Shown here one piece after another: positions 47,485 to 56,399 of a stretch of DNA of 64,000 nt. This stretch comes from Lysobacterales bacterium (GTDB lineage Bacteria; Pseudomonadota; Gammaproteobacteria; Xanthomonadales; Rhodanobacteraceae). The translations under genes were made by a program, and so were the position numbers. Position 1 is the stretch's first letter; each line of letters starts with the position of its first letter. The stretch lies in NCBI GenBank assembly GCA_016707485.1, contig JADJHN010000003.1:248001-312000 (forward strand), given 5' to 3'. The notes under the pieces were generated by a model. It did not search any database and was not told the DNA's origin. It saw only the letters and a list, made by a program, of their open reading frames with translations.

Positions 47485-48264
47485 ATGTTCGCCAGGCTCT
47501 TGCGGTTTGCTTCGTGTCTCGTTTCGGCGATCGCCGTACCTGCGCATGCGGGCGACGTTCCGGTGTTCGCCCAGCGCGTTACTTCAAGTGCGAAAGAAAT
47601 CGTCAGCTATCCCGTCGGCAACCCTTCGGCGATGACGGTGGTGGGTGCACAGGCAGATACGCTCGTGGGCATGGACTTCAACCCGGAAGCAACCGTGCTC
47701 TGGGCACTCGACTTCACGACGCAGCAGATCGGCACGGTCAACCCGATGACAGCGGTGTTCGTCCCCACTGCCACGCTGCAGGGGCCGTGCTGCTTCAACT
47801 CGTTCACGATCAATCCGGTCAGCGGCGTGTTCTACGGTTCACTCGACAACAACGAGACCGTGTATTCGATCGATCCATTGTCGGGCCAGAGCGCGCTTCA
47901 GGGAGTAGCCGCTGCAGCCGGCTGGGCGATCAGTGCCCTCGCAATCGACTGCAACGGACGCGGGATCTCCTCGGCAAGCAATGCACAGGGCGACGAGCGC
48001 CTCTTTCGATGGCGTGTAGGCACTAGCGCCGTCTTGATCGGCAATACGGGTCATGTGCACGCAACCAGTCTTGAATTCGACAATGCCGACGGCAGCCTGT
48101 ACGCCTGGTTCGGAACGACCACGTCGAGCACGCATGCCAAGGTCGATCCAGTCACCGCGCAGACATCGCAGGAGAGCCTTCTCGAAGGCCGCTACCGCAT
48201 GGCGATTCGCAGCGCTTGTCCGTCCGACCGCATTTTCGCCAACGGCTTTGATCCAGCCCCCTGA
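47485..48264 (+). CDS. Secreted beta-propeller-like protein ending in ANGFDPAP
   Basis: 259 residues from the ATG giving MFARLLRFASCLVSAIAVPAHAGD, a signal peptide. Strand-rich blocks such as VGMDFNPEATVLWALDFTTQQIGTV and FNSFTINPVSGVFYGSLD recall WD40/NHL-like repeats without calcium sites. The C terminus reads RIFANGFDPAP. It follows the CHRD gene by 255 bases. Function unknown. Confidence 0.75.
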   Translation: MFARLLRFASCLVSAIAVPAHAGDVPVFAQRVTSSAKEIVSYPVGNPSAMTVVGAQADTLVGMDFNPEATVLWALDFTTQQIGTVNPMTAVFVPTATLQGPCCFNSFTINPVSGVFYGSLDNNETVYSIDPLSGQSALQGVAAAAGWAISALAIDCNGRGISSASNAQGDERLFRWRVGTSAVLIGNTGHVHATSLEFDNADGSLYAWFGTTTSSTHAKVDPVTAQTSQESLLEGRYRMAIRSACPSDRIFANGFDPAP

Positions 48265-49028
48265 GAAGACAAGCAGAAAAAACGGAAAACACGGGTCCAT
48301 CTTCTGCTTCTTGCGGCTGACGAAGCTGCCGCGCGCTCGTCAAGCAGTGTGTTTCGCCCGAGGAAACCGAAGCGATACGCCTGCATCTGCAGCGCCAGCA
48401 CCTCTACGGCCCCGTTCGATTTCGGCAAGCCATCGAAGCCCGACTCGACCGGAGTGTCTGTCCGCGCAAGATTGGGCGACCGGGCCAGTCCGTCGATACG
48501 CACCAAGAATCATTCAGGAAAGGCCACTCTGAACATCCCTTCTGTCAGAAGCGATACTCGCCACTCACGGAAACGACATCGGGGTCGGTCCTTGCGCCGT
48601 CTTTCCTGGCGCTGCAGTAGTCGTGTACGGAACCGATGGCAACCGATGAGTGTTTGGGGGCGCAAGCCCAGGGACGCGAAAGCGTCTTGATCCAGATCGG
48701 TGACTGGTGTGGGATCCTTCCGCAATCCACCAAAAACATCGCGGCTTCGCCAAATCGAATCAGGGTGCAAGCAACGCTACCCGCAAAAATCGGGGCGGGA
48801 AGCTTGCGCCCTGTTGACAGTGGCGGCGAAATGGTGACCCCTGTTTTTGATGCACCTCCCTTCAGCTGTTCAGGCACGCTTTTTGATCGGGCTCAAGGCG
48901 ACTTCCGGAGGGGAAGTTTGCGTCTATACTCGGCCCGCTTGCCGAATGACAGGCGCAAGGGACTGCTCCCAACCCACCGGTCCGGGGCAGCATGACAACC
49001 GGGTTCTCCGCTTGCCGGAGGTGTCTGG
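48265..49028. other. 764 bases with no supported gene
   Basis: Several frames overlap, none with signal peptide or motif. A TATACT element at 48925-48930, with a weak match (CTTCCG) 17 bases upstream, could be part of the promoter of the next gene. Confidence 0.5.
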
Positions 49029-50021
49029 ATGGAAATGTCTCGGCTTCCTGCTTGGACCCTGGCCTGCCTGCTGGCGACGCAACACGCCATCGCGCAGGAC
49101 GAGATCTACGTCTCCAACAACAACAGCAATTCAGTTACCGTCTATGCCATCAATGCTAACGGCAACGTTGCACCGCTGCGCGTTCTCGCGGGCGACCTGA
49201 CCGGCCTGGGCAATCCCAGCGGCATTGCCGTCGACCTGGTCAACGACGAATTGCTGGTCGTCAACAAGTCACTGCCCTACTCGGTCACCGCCTATCCGCG
49301 CCTGGCCAGTGGAAACGTGCCTCCGCTGCGCACGATTGTCGGCGGATTGACCGGCCTCGACGACCCTCGCGGCATCGACGTGGATCCGGTGAACGACGAA
49401 TTCGGCGTCGTCAATCGTGCCGGCTTCTCGGTCACCGTTTACGCGCGGACCGCCAGCGGAAATGCCGCGCCACTGCGAACCTTGCTCAATACCGGATTCA
49501 GCAATCCCTGGGATCTCGTCATTGATGTGATTCACGATGAGATCGCAGTGGCGAACAATGGCGACCTGCTCTCGGTCTACCCGCGCACCGGCAATGGAAA
49601 CGTCCCGCCGATCCGCACCTTTTCAGGCTCCAACACCGGCTTCAATGGAGGGCCTCGCGGGATCGCGCTGGAGCCGTTACGCGACGTCTACGTGGTCACG
49701 ACGCCGTTCTTCGGCGCCAACTTCGAGCCCGCCGTGCTCAGGTTTGATCGCATCCCGGGAGGCAATGTCTTGCCCACAGGAGCCTGGGGTGGTTCAACGA
49801 GCGGAATGGCCAGTCCGAATGGCATCGACCTCGATATCGGGAGCGGCGAAATCATGGTGGCGAACTCCATCGGCAACTCGGTCACCGTCTATTCGCAATT
49901 CCAGACAGGCGCGATCACGCCACAGCGGATCATCAGTGGCCCGAGTACACTGCTCAACAATCCGCAATTCATCGTCGTGCTGCCCGGTCCCTTGTTCGCC
50001 GACGGCTTCGACCCCCCGTAA
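49029..50021 (+). CDS. Secreted NHL-like propeller protein ending in ADGFDPP
   Basis: 330 residues with a signal peptide (LPAWTLACLLATQHAIAQ). About six repeats of 45 residues contain SVTVYArtasGNaaPLRTL and GIaVDpvnDEi-VaN elements, a blade pattern typical of NHL-type propellers. The C terminus is PLFADGFDPP. Codon use is ordinary. Unknown ligand. The ATG is preceded by GGAGGTGTCTGG. Confidence 0.8.
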   Translation: MEMSRLPAWTLACLLATQHAIAQDEIYVSNNNSNSVTVYAINANGNVAPLRVLAGDLTGLGNPSGIAVDLVNDELLVVNKSLPYSVTAYPRLASGNVPPLRTIVGGLTGLDDPRGIDVDPVNDEFGVVNRAGFSVTVYARTASGNAAPLRTLLNTGFSNPWDLVIDVIHDEIAVANNGDLLSVYPRTGNGNVPPIRTFSGSNTGFNGGPRGIALEPLRDVYVVTTPFFGANFEPAVLRFDRIPGGNVLPTGAWGGSTSGMASPNGIDLDIGSGEIMVANSIGNSVTVYSQFQTGAITPQRIISGPSTLLNNPQFIVVLPGPLFADGFDPP

Positions 50022-50367
50022 AGGCATCAAGGTCAATCGGTTGCGGGACAGCGATCATCCGTTTCCGAATCGCCCCAGGCTCGGCCGTTCTTCTCCGGAT
50101 GTTCAATGCCTTCCCCGGGAAAAACTCCATGCGGTCTTGTCCCGCCGCATGGCTTCAATCGTGATGACGGGCCCACGAACTGCGCCTCAACAGCACCTCT
50201 TCCCAATCGTTTCGACCCGTATTCCGCGAATCATCCTTGCGAGCCAGCAGGGTTGAGGCGCGTCGGTAAAGAATCAGCTCGGGAAATTGTTGGCGTCCCT
50301 TTTTCCCCTTTTTTTGCTTAATTAGGTGCCATTCGACTCTGAAGATCGACCCTATTGATCCGGGGTT
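50022..50367. other. 346-base gap with a distant REP-like copy
   Basis: It lies between convergent genes. Positions 50155-50306 match the repeat found beyond the transposase (R1, below). The rest holds a poly-T stretch near 50300-50313 that could end transcription. Confidence 0.6.
50155..50306 (+). repeat. Solitary copy of the REP-like element (R1)
   Basis: Shares CCACGAACTGCGCCTCAACA, the CCAATCGTTTCGACCCG stretch and the final GGGAAATTGTTGGCGTCCC with the copies at 54686 and 55208. It is slightly more diverged, so it is older. It lies 3.3 kb upstream of the transposase gene. Confidence 0.85.
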
Positions 50368-53226
50368 CTACTGTTCAAAGCCATCGGCGAACAAGACATC
50401 GTCGTTGTCGATGATATTCACGGTGAGCGTGGTGATCGCGCCGGGCTGGATCAGCCCATAGTCCGCGAGTGACAGCGTGAATTGCTCGGTGGGCTCGGTC
50501 GTGGCGTCATCGGTGATGGTGAGCGTGGCCGATGCCATGCCCGACATGCCGTCTTGCCAGAGGTAAAGCAGCCCCGTCGGCGATGCGTTGAAGTCGCTGC
50601 CGTTCACTGCACTGCCGTTGGCGGGTACGGCAAGGACATCGGCGTCGAAGGCTTGACCGAAGCGGCGAAACACCTCGATATTCACGCTGCCTGCAGATTC
50701 ATCCACGTCGATCGTCGCCGTGGCGAACTCGGCGAATCCGTAGCCCGACTGAAGTTCGCCGATGTCCAAACCGCCATTGTTGTCGGTCAAGGCGAGCGGC
50801 CAGTTGTATTCAAGGAAGGCCGATTGGTCGGTGGCGATGCGCATCGCACCGGCAGCGTGCGGCGACATTTCCGGATTGGCAACGCTGGGCACGGTCAGCA
50901 CTGCGAAGGGTGCGCCCGAGGCAAAGTAGCGCCGATACAGCGTCTGCGTCAGCACGTTCGGGGACGGATCGGAATCGACGCCGAAGATCAGGCCGCTGTT
51001 GTCGCGGAGGAAGCTGACGGGCAAGGTGAGCAATTCGCCCGGCATCTGGCCATTGGTGATTTCGCTTATCACCCCGGTACTGCGGTTCCACAGGAACAGG
51101 TTGGCGTTGTCCGGGTCGGTGTATTGTGTCGCCGCAGAATAGAAAGCCAGCCACTGGCCATCGCGTGAAAAATCGAGCGGCCGCGCGAGGTCGCTGGTCT
51201 GTGTTGCCGGCTGCGCGATTCGTGTCAGGCTGCTGCTCGAAACCTGATAGAGGAACAGATCGACGCGACCATTGTTGTCGCCGGCGACGAGATTGTCGGC
51301 CGCATGGGCAAACACGACGTATTCGCCATCGGCGGACATGTACGGACGGTCGTATGGCGCGTCATTTGCCTGCGTACCGTTGTTGCGCACGCTGATCCGG
51401 CGAATGCCGGCGCTGGCGTCCCAAAGGAACAGATCGGGCAAGTTGTTGGTGTCGTTGACAACGAGGTCATTGGCGGACGACTGGAACACGACGCGGCTCC
51501 CCGATGCATTGTTCGCCAGCGCCTGGTTGCTGCCGGCACCGTTCGAGGCGACGACGCCGACGGTATTGCGCGTGATCAGGTCGACGGCGCCGGTTTGCTG
51601 GTCGCGGCGGAAGATCTGGGTCCAGTTGACTGCCGCATCCGGCACATCCGGGTGCAGGTTGGTGCCGTCACTCTCGAAAAACACGTATCGGCCATCGCCG
51701 GAAATGCCGGCCATGCGACAGCTGCCATCGGTGTTGTCGCCGGCTGCGTTGCGGCAGGCGGAACCGACTGCGCCGTCGAATCGGTTGACCAGATATGCGT
51801 GAAACTGGTCGCGCATCGAGAACTCGGGAAAGGTGTCGGCATCGAGCTGCGGCGTCTGCGCCAGCACCACGAGCGTGCGGCCGGCGTCGTCGATGTCGAG
51901 CAGGCGCGAGTCGCTGGCGAGCACACTGGACGGTATCGCGCTGGCCGGCTGGCCCTCGCGCGTGATGCCCACCGTCGGGCCCGTCGTTATCGTTGCCCGG
52001 TACACATCGCTGCGCGCGTTGCTGTCGCCGACGACGAGGTCGGTCGAGCGCGAGCTGCCGATGAAACAGGCACTGGTGCCGAGCAGATCGGTATCGACCT
52101 GAAAGACACTGCCGATGCTGTTGGTGATCTGCAGCAGATTGTCGTTGCCGAGGTTCTTGCGCCACACCTGTGGACGGTTGCCACCCCGATAGCTGATCAG
52201 CCAGATGAACTGGCCGTCACCGGAAATGGCACCGTCAACGCTGGCTTCGGCGATCTCGGCGCCGGCGCTGTCGAGGGACACACGTCGGGTCGTGCCATTG
52301 CTCAGCCGGTGGCGGAAGACGTCGCGCTCCACGTTGCCGTCCGTCAGGGTGCTGTCGAGATTGCTCGCGAGCGAGGAGAACAGCACGTAGGCGCCATCGT
52401 CGGAAATGTCCGCGACTTCGCTGGCGCCGTTCGCCTCGTTGCCATTGCTGCGTTTGCTGACGCGGATCGTGGTGGCGGCGGTCACGTTGCGCACGAAGAC
52501 ATCGCTTGCACCATTGGTGTCGCTGGCGACGAGGTCGGCCTCGTTACTGTCGAAGGCGATCAGGTTGCCGCTGCCATCCATCGCGATGCGGTTGACGTCG
52601 CCATCCGCACCGGGGCTGCCGGTATCGACGCTGACCAGAACGGTCGTGCCCGTCTGCGCGTCGAAGCGGAAGACGTCGGTGTCGGCATCGGTGTCGCCAG
52701 GCACGAGCAGGTTGGTGCTGCTGGCATAGGCGATATAACGGCCATCATTGCTGATCGCGAGTCCCGGACCAGTCCCGGGTGCCACTGCCGCAGACCCGGC
52801 GACGATGATGACATTGCCATTGTTGCGATTGAGCCGGTAGATCCGATTCCATTGCGCGCCCGATGCCGCGGTGAAATCCGAACCGAGGCGAAATGCGACG
52901 AATTGGCCATCCGCGCTGACGGCCAGGTCCAGCGTGTCCAGCGGCAACTCGCTGCCGCCCAGGCCACGCGACGCGCGAACGAGTCCCACGCCGGTATCGA
53001 GAAAGGAATCGACGCGACCGTTCTGGTCGCTGACGGTGAGGTTGGTCGCTCCGGACAGGAAACCGATGATCGCGGCATCGTCGGTGATCGTGCAGCGCGT
53101 TGCTTCCGCATTGGCCTGGGTGCCCAGGATCGCCGGGTCCTCCACCGCCACCGCGCGGCGCACCTCGTAGCCGTGGGCCAGATTCGCAATCAGCAGGCAA
53201 ACGAGCCATCCGTGACGTGATCGCAT
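50368..53226 (-). CDS. Large secreted PD40-repeat protein with C-terminal Calx-beta domain
   Basis: 952 residues from the ATG giving MRSRHGWLVCLLIANLAHGYEV (signal peptide). Many TolB/PD40-type blades of the form ISdDGaYVlFSSlasNL...D-NgasDVFvRn build one or two propellers to about residue 800. A Calx-beta-like strand domain (AEFATATIDVDESAGSVNIEVFRRFG to NIIDNDD) lies at about 830-945 and may bind calcium. The protein ends in VLFADGFEQ, the tail shared with its neighbours. Probably a surface or released protein; no enzyme site seen. Confidence 0.85.
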   Translation of the reverse strand: MRSRHGWLVCLLIANLAHGYEVRRAVAVEDPAILGTQANAEATRCTITDDAAIIGFLSGATNLTVSDQNGRVDSFLDTGVGLVRASRGLGGSELPLDTLDLAVSADGQFVAFRLGSDFTAASGAQWNRIYRLNRNNGNVIIVAGSAAVAPGTGPGLAISNDGRYIAYASSTNLLVPGDTDADTDVFRFDAQTGTTVLVSVDTGSPGADGDVNRIAMDGSGNLIAFDSNEADLVASDTNGASDVFVRNVTAATTIRVSKRSNGNEANGASEVADISDDGAYVLFSSLASNLDSTLTDGNVERDVFRHRLSNGTTRRVSLDSAGAEIAEASVDGAISGDGQFIWLISYRGGNRPQVWRKNLGNDNLLQITNSIGSVFQVDTDLLGTSACFIGSSRSTDLVVGDSNARSDVYRATITTGPTVGITREGQPASAIPSSVLASDSRLLDIDDAGRTLVVLAQTPQLDADTFPEFSMRDQFHAYLVNRFDGAVGSACRNAAGDNTDGSCRMAGISGDGRYVFFESDGTNLHPDVPDAAVNWTQIFRRDQQTGAVDLITRNTVGVVASNGAGSNQALANNASGSRVVFQSSANDLVVNDTNNLPDLFLWDASAGIRRISVRNNGTQANDAPYDRPYMSADGEYVVFAHAADNLVAGDNNGRVDLFLYQVSSSSLTRIAQPATQTSDLARPLDFSRDGQWLAFYSAATQYTDPDNANLFLWNRSTGVISEITNGQMPGELLTLPVSFLRDNSGLIFGVDSDPSPNVLTQTLYRRYFASGAPFAVLTVPSVANPEMSPHAAGAMRIATDQSAFLEYNWPLALTDNNGGLDIGELQSGYGFAEFATATIDVDESAGSVNIEVFRRFGQAFDADVLAVPANGSAVNGSDFNASPTGLLYLWQDGMSGMASATLTITDDATTEPTEQFTLSLADYGLIQPGAITTLTVNIIDNDDVLFADGFEQ

Positions 53227-53430
53227 GCTTCGGACTCCAATGTCGGGAAACAGCGTCAGAGCATGCGCTCGCGGCGGCTGCAATTCCAGAGCAAAAACGG
53301 GGTTCATAGTCGACTTTGCGGCGTTTTCCTGCACACCAACGGGAAGTTGTCGACTTGGCTGGGAAGTGGTGAGCGTCGACACTGGCAATGGACTCAAGCC
53401 AGGAAACGCACACGCCCCGTCTACCCCGCC

Positions 53431-53538
53431 ATGCCCCGTCTACCCCGCCTTGACCGTCCCGGCATCGCCCAGCATGTCGTGCAGCAAGGCAACGAACGTC
53501 AGCCGTGCTTCGTCACAGCCGTCTGGCGATCTCACTGA
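53431..53538 (+). pseudogene. N-terminal relic of a second REP-associated transposase
   Basis: The frame MPRLPRLDRPGIAQHVVQQG NERQPCF reproduces the start of RAYT/DUF1568 transposases, then stops at TGA after 35 codons. The catalytic HxH and Tyr regions are missing. It lies 105 bases upstream of the intact RAYT gene. Confidence 0.7.
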
Positions 53539-53642
53539 TCGACAGCGGGTGGACCAGGACATCCATCATCCTCGCAAGATCCTACGGCACGAATCGACGT
53601 TTTCCTACAGACAGCGTGACCTGGTCGCGGCACGCTGACGTC

Positions 53643-54626
53643 ATGACTTCGGCACGCCGCTTACTCGTCGATCCCGACACCTCCGGCTTCTACCACTGCA
53701 TCTCCCGATGCGTCCGCCGTGCCTGGCTGTGCGGCATCGATCCGTATGACGGAAAGTCCTACGAACATCGCCGGGGTTGGGTCGAACAACGCCTGCTGGA
53801 ACTGGCCGACATCTTCGCCGTAGGTGTCTACGCCTACGCCGTGATGAGCAACCACGTCCATGTGGTGCTTCGAATCGATCCGGCGTTGGCGGCCAGCTGG
53901 CCCGACCAGGAGGTCGCAATGCGCTGGGTGCGACTGTTCCCGGCAACCGTGAACGGCGAAGTCGATGTGCCGGCATGTCGCGTCAAGGAACAAACCCTGC
54001 TTGGGAATGCGGATCGGCTGAGCGTCTGTCGACAACGTCTCGGCAGCCTGGCCTGGTTCATGAAGGCACTCAATGAGCCGATAGCCCGCCGTGCCAACCG
54101 GGAAGATGCTTGCACCGGTCGATTCTGGGAGGGCCGTTACAAGTGCCAGGCCCTGCTCGATGAAGCGGCCGTGCTCACCTGCATGAGCTATGTCGATCTC
54201 AATCCGATTCGCGCAGGGCTCGCGGAGAACCTCGAAGCCTCGGCACACACCACTGCGGCCCGCCGCATCGAAGCCGTTCGATCCAATCCACTCAATGCCA
54301 GGTTGCCCCTGTCATCGATCAATACCACGATCGTTTCCGACTACCTGCCAATCACCACCGAAGATTATCTCGACCTGATCGACTGGACCGCCCGGCTGAG
54401 CCGAGGCGACAAGCGCGGCCGTGTCGATTCGACCGAACCGCCTGTCCTTCACAAGCTGGGATTAAGCGAGCAGCAGTGGCATCAGCAGATGCTCGGCACC
54501 GAAACCCGCTACTGGCGGGCGATCGGATCAGCCCGCTCGCTGATCGAGAAGGCGGCGGCCATCGGCCAGTTCTGGTTGAAAGGCATTGGCAGTGCCCAGT
54601 TGCTGATGCGAAGACAATCGGCCTGA
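53643..54626 (+). CDS. REP-associated tyrosine transposase (RAYT, Y1 family)
   Basis: 327 residues. The HUH motif is VMSNHVHVVLRID, and the Tyr of YVDLNPIRAGL is the likely nucleophile. The start FYHCISRCVRRAWLCGID and GRFWEGRYKCQALLDEAAVL are typical of the IS200-related, single-domain RAYTs, which act on REP palindromes. The last 103 codons (from 54318) are duplicated downstream. The copy is intact and may be active. The ATG at 53643 follows a GTGACCTGG stretch; a frame from 53505 is unlikely. Confidence 0.9.
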   Translation: MTSARRLLVDPDTSGFYHCISRCVRRAWLCGIDPYDGKSYEHRRGWVEQRLLELADIFAVGVYAYAVMSNHVHVVLRIDPALAASWPDQEVAMRWVRLFPATVNGEVDVPACRVKEQTLLGNADRLSVCRQRLGSLAWFMKALNEPIARRANREDACTGRFWEGRYKCQALLDEAAVLTCMSYVDLNPIRAGLAENLEASAHTTAARRIEAVRSNPLNARLPLSSINTTIVSDYLPITTEDYLDLIDWTARLSRGDKRGRVDSTEPPVLHKLGLSEQQWHQQMLGTETRYWRAIGSARSLIEKAAAIGQFWLKGIGSAQLLMRRQSA

Positions 54627-54685
54627 TTGAACGAGTGCACCGAGCGATTCCGACAGCGGTACGACCCGGCGTGGCCACATAGCGG

Positions 54686-54838
54686 CAATCGTGTCGACTG
54701 GCCCACGAACTGCGCCTCAACAGCACCTCTTCCCAATCGTTTCGACCCGTATTCCGCGAATCATCCTTGCGAGCCAGCAGGGTTGAAGCGCGTTGGTCAT
54801 CCAAGAATCAGCGCGGGAAATTGTGGGTGTCCCTGTTC
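54686..54838 (+). repeat. REP-like element copy R2
   Basis: Begins CAATCGTG, contains CCACGAACTGCGCCTCAACA, and ends GCGGGAAATTGTGGGTGTCC. The final part can pair GGG-TGT-CCC within a larger GCGGGAAA/TTTCCGC stem. Confidence 0.85.
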
Positions 54839-54845
54839 TCGTCTT

Positions 54846-55154
54846 ATCAATACCACGATCGTTTCCGACTACCTGCCAATCACCACCGAAGATTATCTCG
54901 ACCTGATCGACTGGACCGCCCGGCTGAGCCGAGGCGACAAGCGCGGCCGTGTCGATTCGACCGAACCGCCTGTCCTTCACAAGCTGGGATTAAGCGAGCA
55001 GCAGTGGCATCAGCAGATGCTCGGCACCGAAACCCGCTACTGGCGGGCGATCGGATCAGCCCGCTCGCTGATCGAGAAGGCGGCGGCCATCGGCCAGATC
55101 TGGTTGAAAGGAATTGGCAGTGCCCAGTTGCTGATGCGAAGACAATCGGCCTGA
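54846..55154 (+). pseudogene. Duplicated RAYT C-terminal fragment
   Basis: A second copy of the last 103 codons of the transposase, without the HUH domain and without its own start. The frame stays open, so a stray fusion to upstream repeat sequence is possible, but no function is expected. Confidence 0.9.
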
Positions 55155-55207
55155 TTGAACGACGGCACCAGGCGCCGCCCGGCAGCGGTGCGAACAGGCG
55201 TGGCCGC

Positions 55208-55370
55208 ATAGCGTCAATCGTGATGACTGGCCCACGAACTGCGCCTCAACAGCACCTCTTCCCAGTCGTTTCGACCCGTATTCCGCGAATCATCCTTGCG
55301 AGCCAGCAGGGTTGAAGCGCGTTGGTCATCCAAGAATCAGTGCGGGAAATTGTGGGTGTCCCTGTTTCCG
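55208..55370 (+). repeat. REP-like element copy R3
   Basis: Nearly identical to R2 from CAATCGTGATGACTGG to GTGGGTGTCCCTGTTTCCG. Confidence 0.88.
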
Positions 55371-55375
55371 ATCCC

Positions 55376-55497
55376 GAATCATCCTTGCGAGCCAGCAGGC
55401 TTGAAGCGCTTTGGTCATTCAAGAATCAGCGCGGGAAATTGTGGGTGTCCCTGTTTCCGCTCATCCAAGAATCAGCGCGGGAAATTGTGGGTGTCCT
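55376..55497 (+). repeat. Partial REP-like copies R4 and R5 in tandem
   Basis: R4 (55376-55459) repeats ATCATCCTTGCGAGCCAGCA through GTCCCTGTTTCCG. R5 (55461-55497) keeps only TCATCCAAGAATCAGCGCGG through GGGTGTCC. Stepwise shortening of tandem copies is evident. Confidence 0.85.
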
Positions 55498-55510
55498 GGA
55501 GGACCCCATC

Positions 55511-56020
55511 TCAATTGATGTCTCGACAAGCCGCTATATCCTGCTCGGTCATCACTGATTTATATACGCATGGTGGCTTGGAAGGCTTTACTGGTTCATT
55601 GGAAATTTCAATTTTCGTACTCCCTTTTGGTGAGAGCGCGCCGTTCTCGCCTGTAACGGCAAAGTAGTTGTCGCATGAGCCGTCACGGATCCCGACGGAG
55701 CTTGTCCAATAGCTGCGCCGGTCGCCATGTGGGCGGATTTGTCTTTGCTTGTAGTCCCTTGAGTAGTCACGAGCGAAAAGCTCGTCTCCAGGACGGAGCA
55801 CAATGCAGCGATTTTGCCCAATCGCGCTTGTTGCCGCCCGTTCGAAATCGCCTGAATCTTCAGCTTCGAGTATCGCCAGTTCAAGAGCATCTTCCTGCGA
55901 TACACATGCGACCGCTTCGTAACTGGACGTTACGCAAGCCAACTCTGCTGCCGCCGATTGGCATGCGGCAAGGACAATGAAGCTCAGGAGGAGAATGGTG
56001 CTTGAAATTGATTTGGGCAT
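55511..56020 (-). CDS. Putative lipoprotein in a lower-GC islet
   Basis: 169 residues. The signal MPKSISSTILLLSFIVLAAC carries a good lipobox (LAAC). The mature part is polar with several cysteines (C-x-C-type spacing at VTSSYEAVACVSQED, QNRCIVLRPGDELF, RDGSCDNYF and PPCVYKSV). GC content and codon use are clearly lower than in flanking core genes, suggesting acquisition. No family recognised. It ends near the last REP copy. Confidence 0.65.
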   Translation of the reverse strand: MPKSISSTILLLSFIVLAACQSAAAELACVTSSYEAVACVSQEDALELAILEAEDSGDFERAATSAIGQNRCIVLRPGDELFARDYSRDYKQRQIRPHGDRRSYWTSSVGIRDGSCDNYFAVTGENGALSPKGSTKIEISNEPVKPSKPPCVYKSVMTEQDIAACRDIN

Positions 56021-56399
56021 ACAGACCCCGAACTCGTTGTTGTGGATGTCGTTCTGCTATCGCCAACGATGGCACGAAACCGGAGTCAAAGTATACGTCC
56101 GACTGCCCGCTCTTCAGAACATGCCGAGAAAGCGGACATCCACAATTCCGGCGTTACCCTACGGGGGAAGGACCATTAGAACCTAGAAGCCCCATAGTAC
56201 TTTTCGATCCAGAGGTCACAAAGTATTGCATCACTTTCGCGTCAGATTCGACACCCATAATCCAACGTGACGCGGTTGTGCCCGCTCTCGGTTCCCTTTG
56301 CCGTACTACGAACTCTTTTCTTCCTGAGACCCCTGTACAAAGAGTAGCCGCTTTACGCGGCCCTTTTTTCTTGTTGAGTGTCTCGAAGCTACCTGCGGA
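56021..56399. other. 379 bases with no supported gene
   Basis: Low-GC sequence between two same-strand genes. Frames on the plus strand (56002-56586) are antisense to the acidic protein. I see no repeat or RNA gene. Confidence 0.5.

Larger units (their letters stand above)
54318..55154 (+). repeat. Tandem duplication of the RAYT 3' end plus REP flank
   Basis: 54318-54626 and 54846-55154 are almost identical (only a few base changes, e.g. CAGTTCTGG versus CAGATCTGG), at an offset of 528 bases. The unit therefore comprises 309 bases of the transposase 3' end and about 219 bases of REP-bearing flank. The event is recent because both sides remain nearly the same. Confidence 0.9.

Noticed and set aside
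48349..48690. 113-codon plus-strand frame in the gap after the ANGFDPAP protein
   Set aside because: No signal peptide, low conservation features and Arg/Ser-rich composition typical of noncoding frames.
51304..53220. 638-codon open frame on the plus strand
   Set aside because: Complement of the large PD40 protein gene, which has the signal peptide and repeats.
54686..55497. CRISPR-like array near the transposase
   Set aside because: Copies are contiguous long units with shared sequence throughout, not repeats separated by unique spacers.
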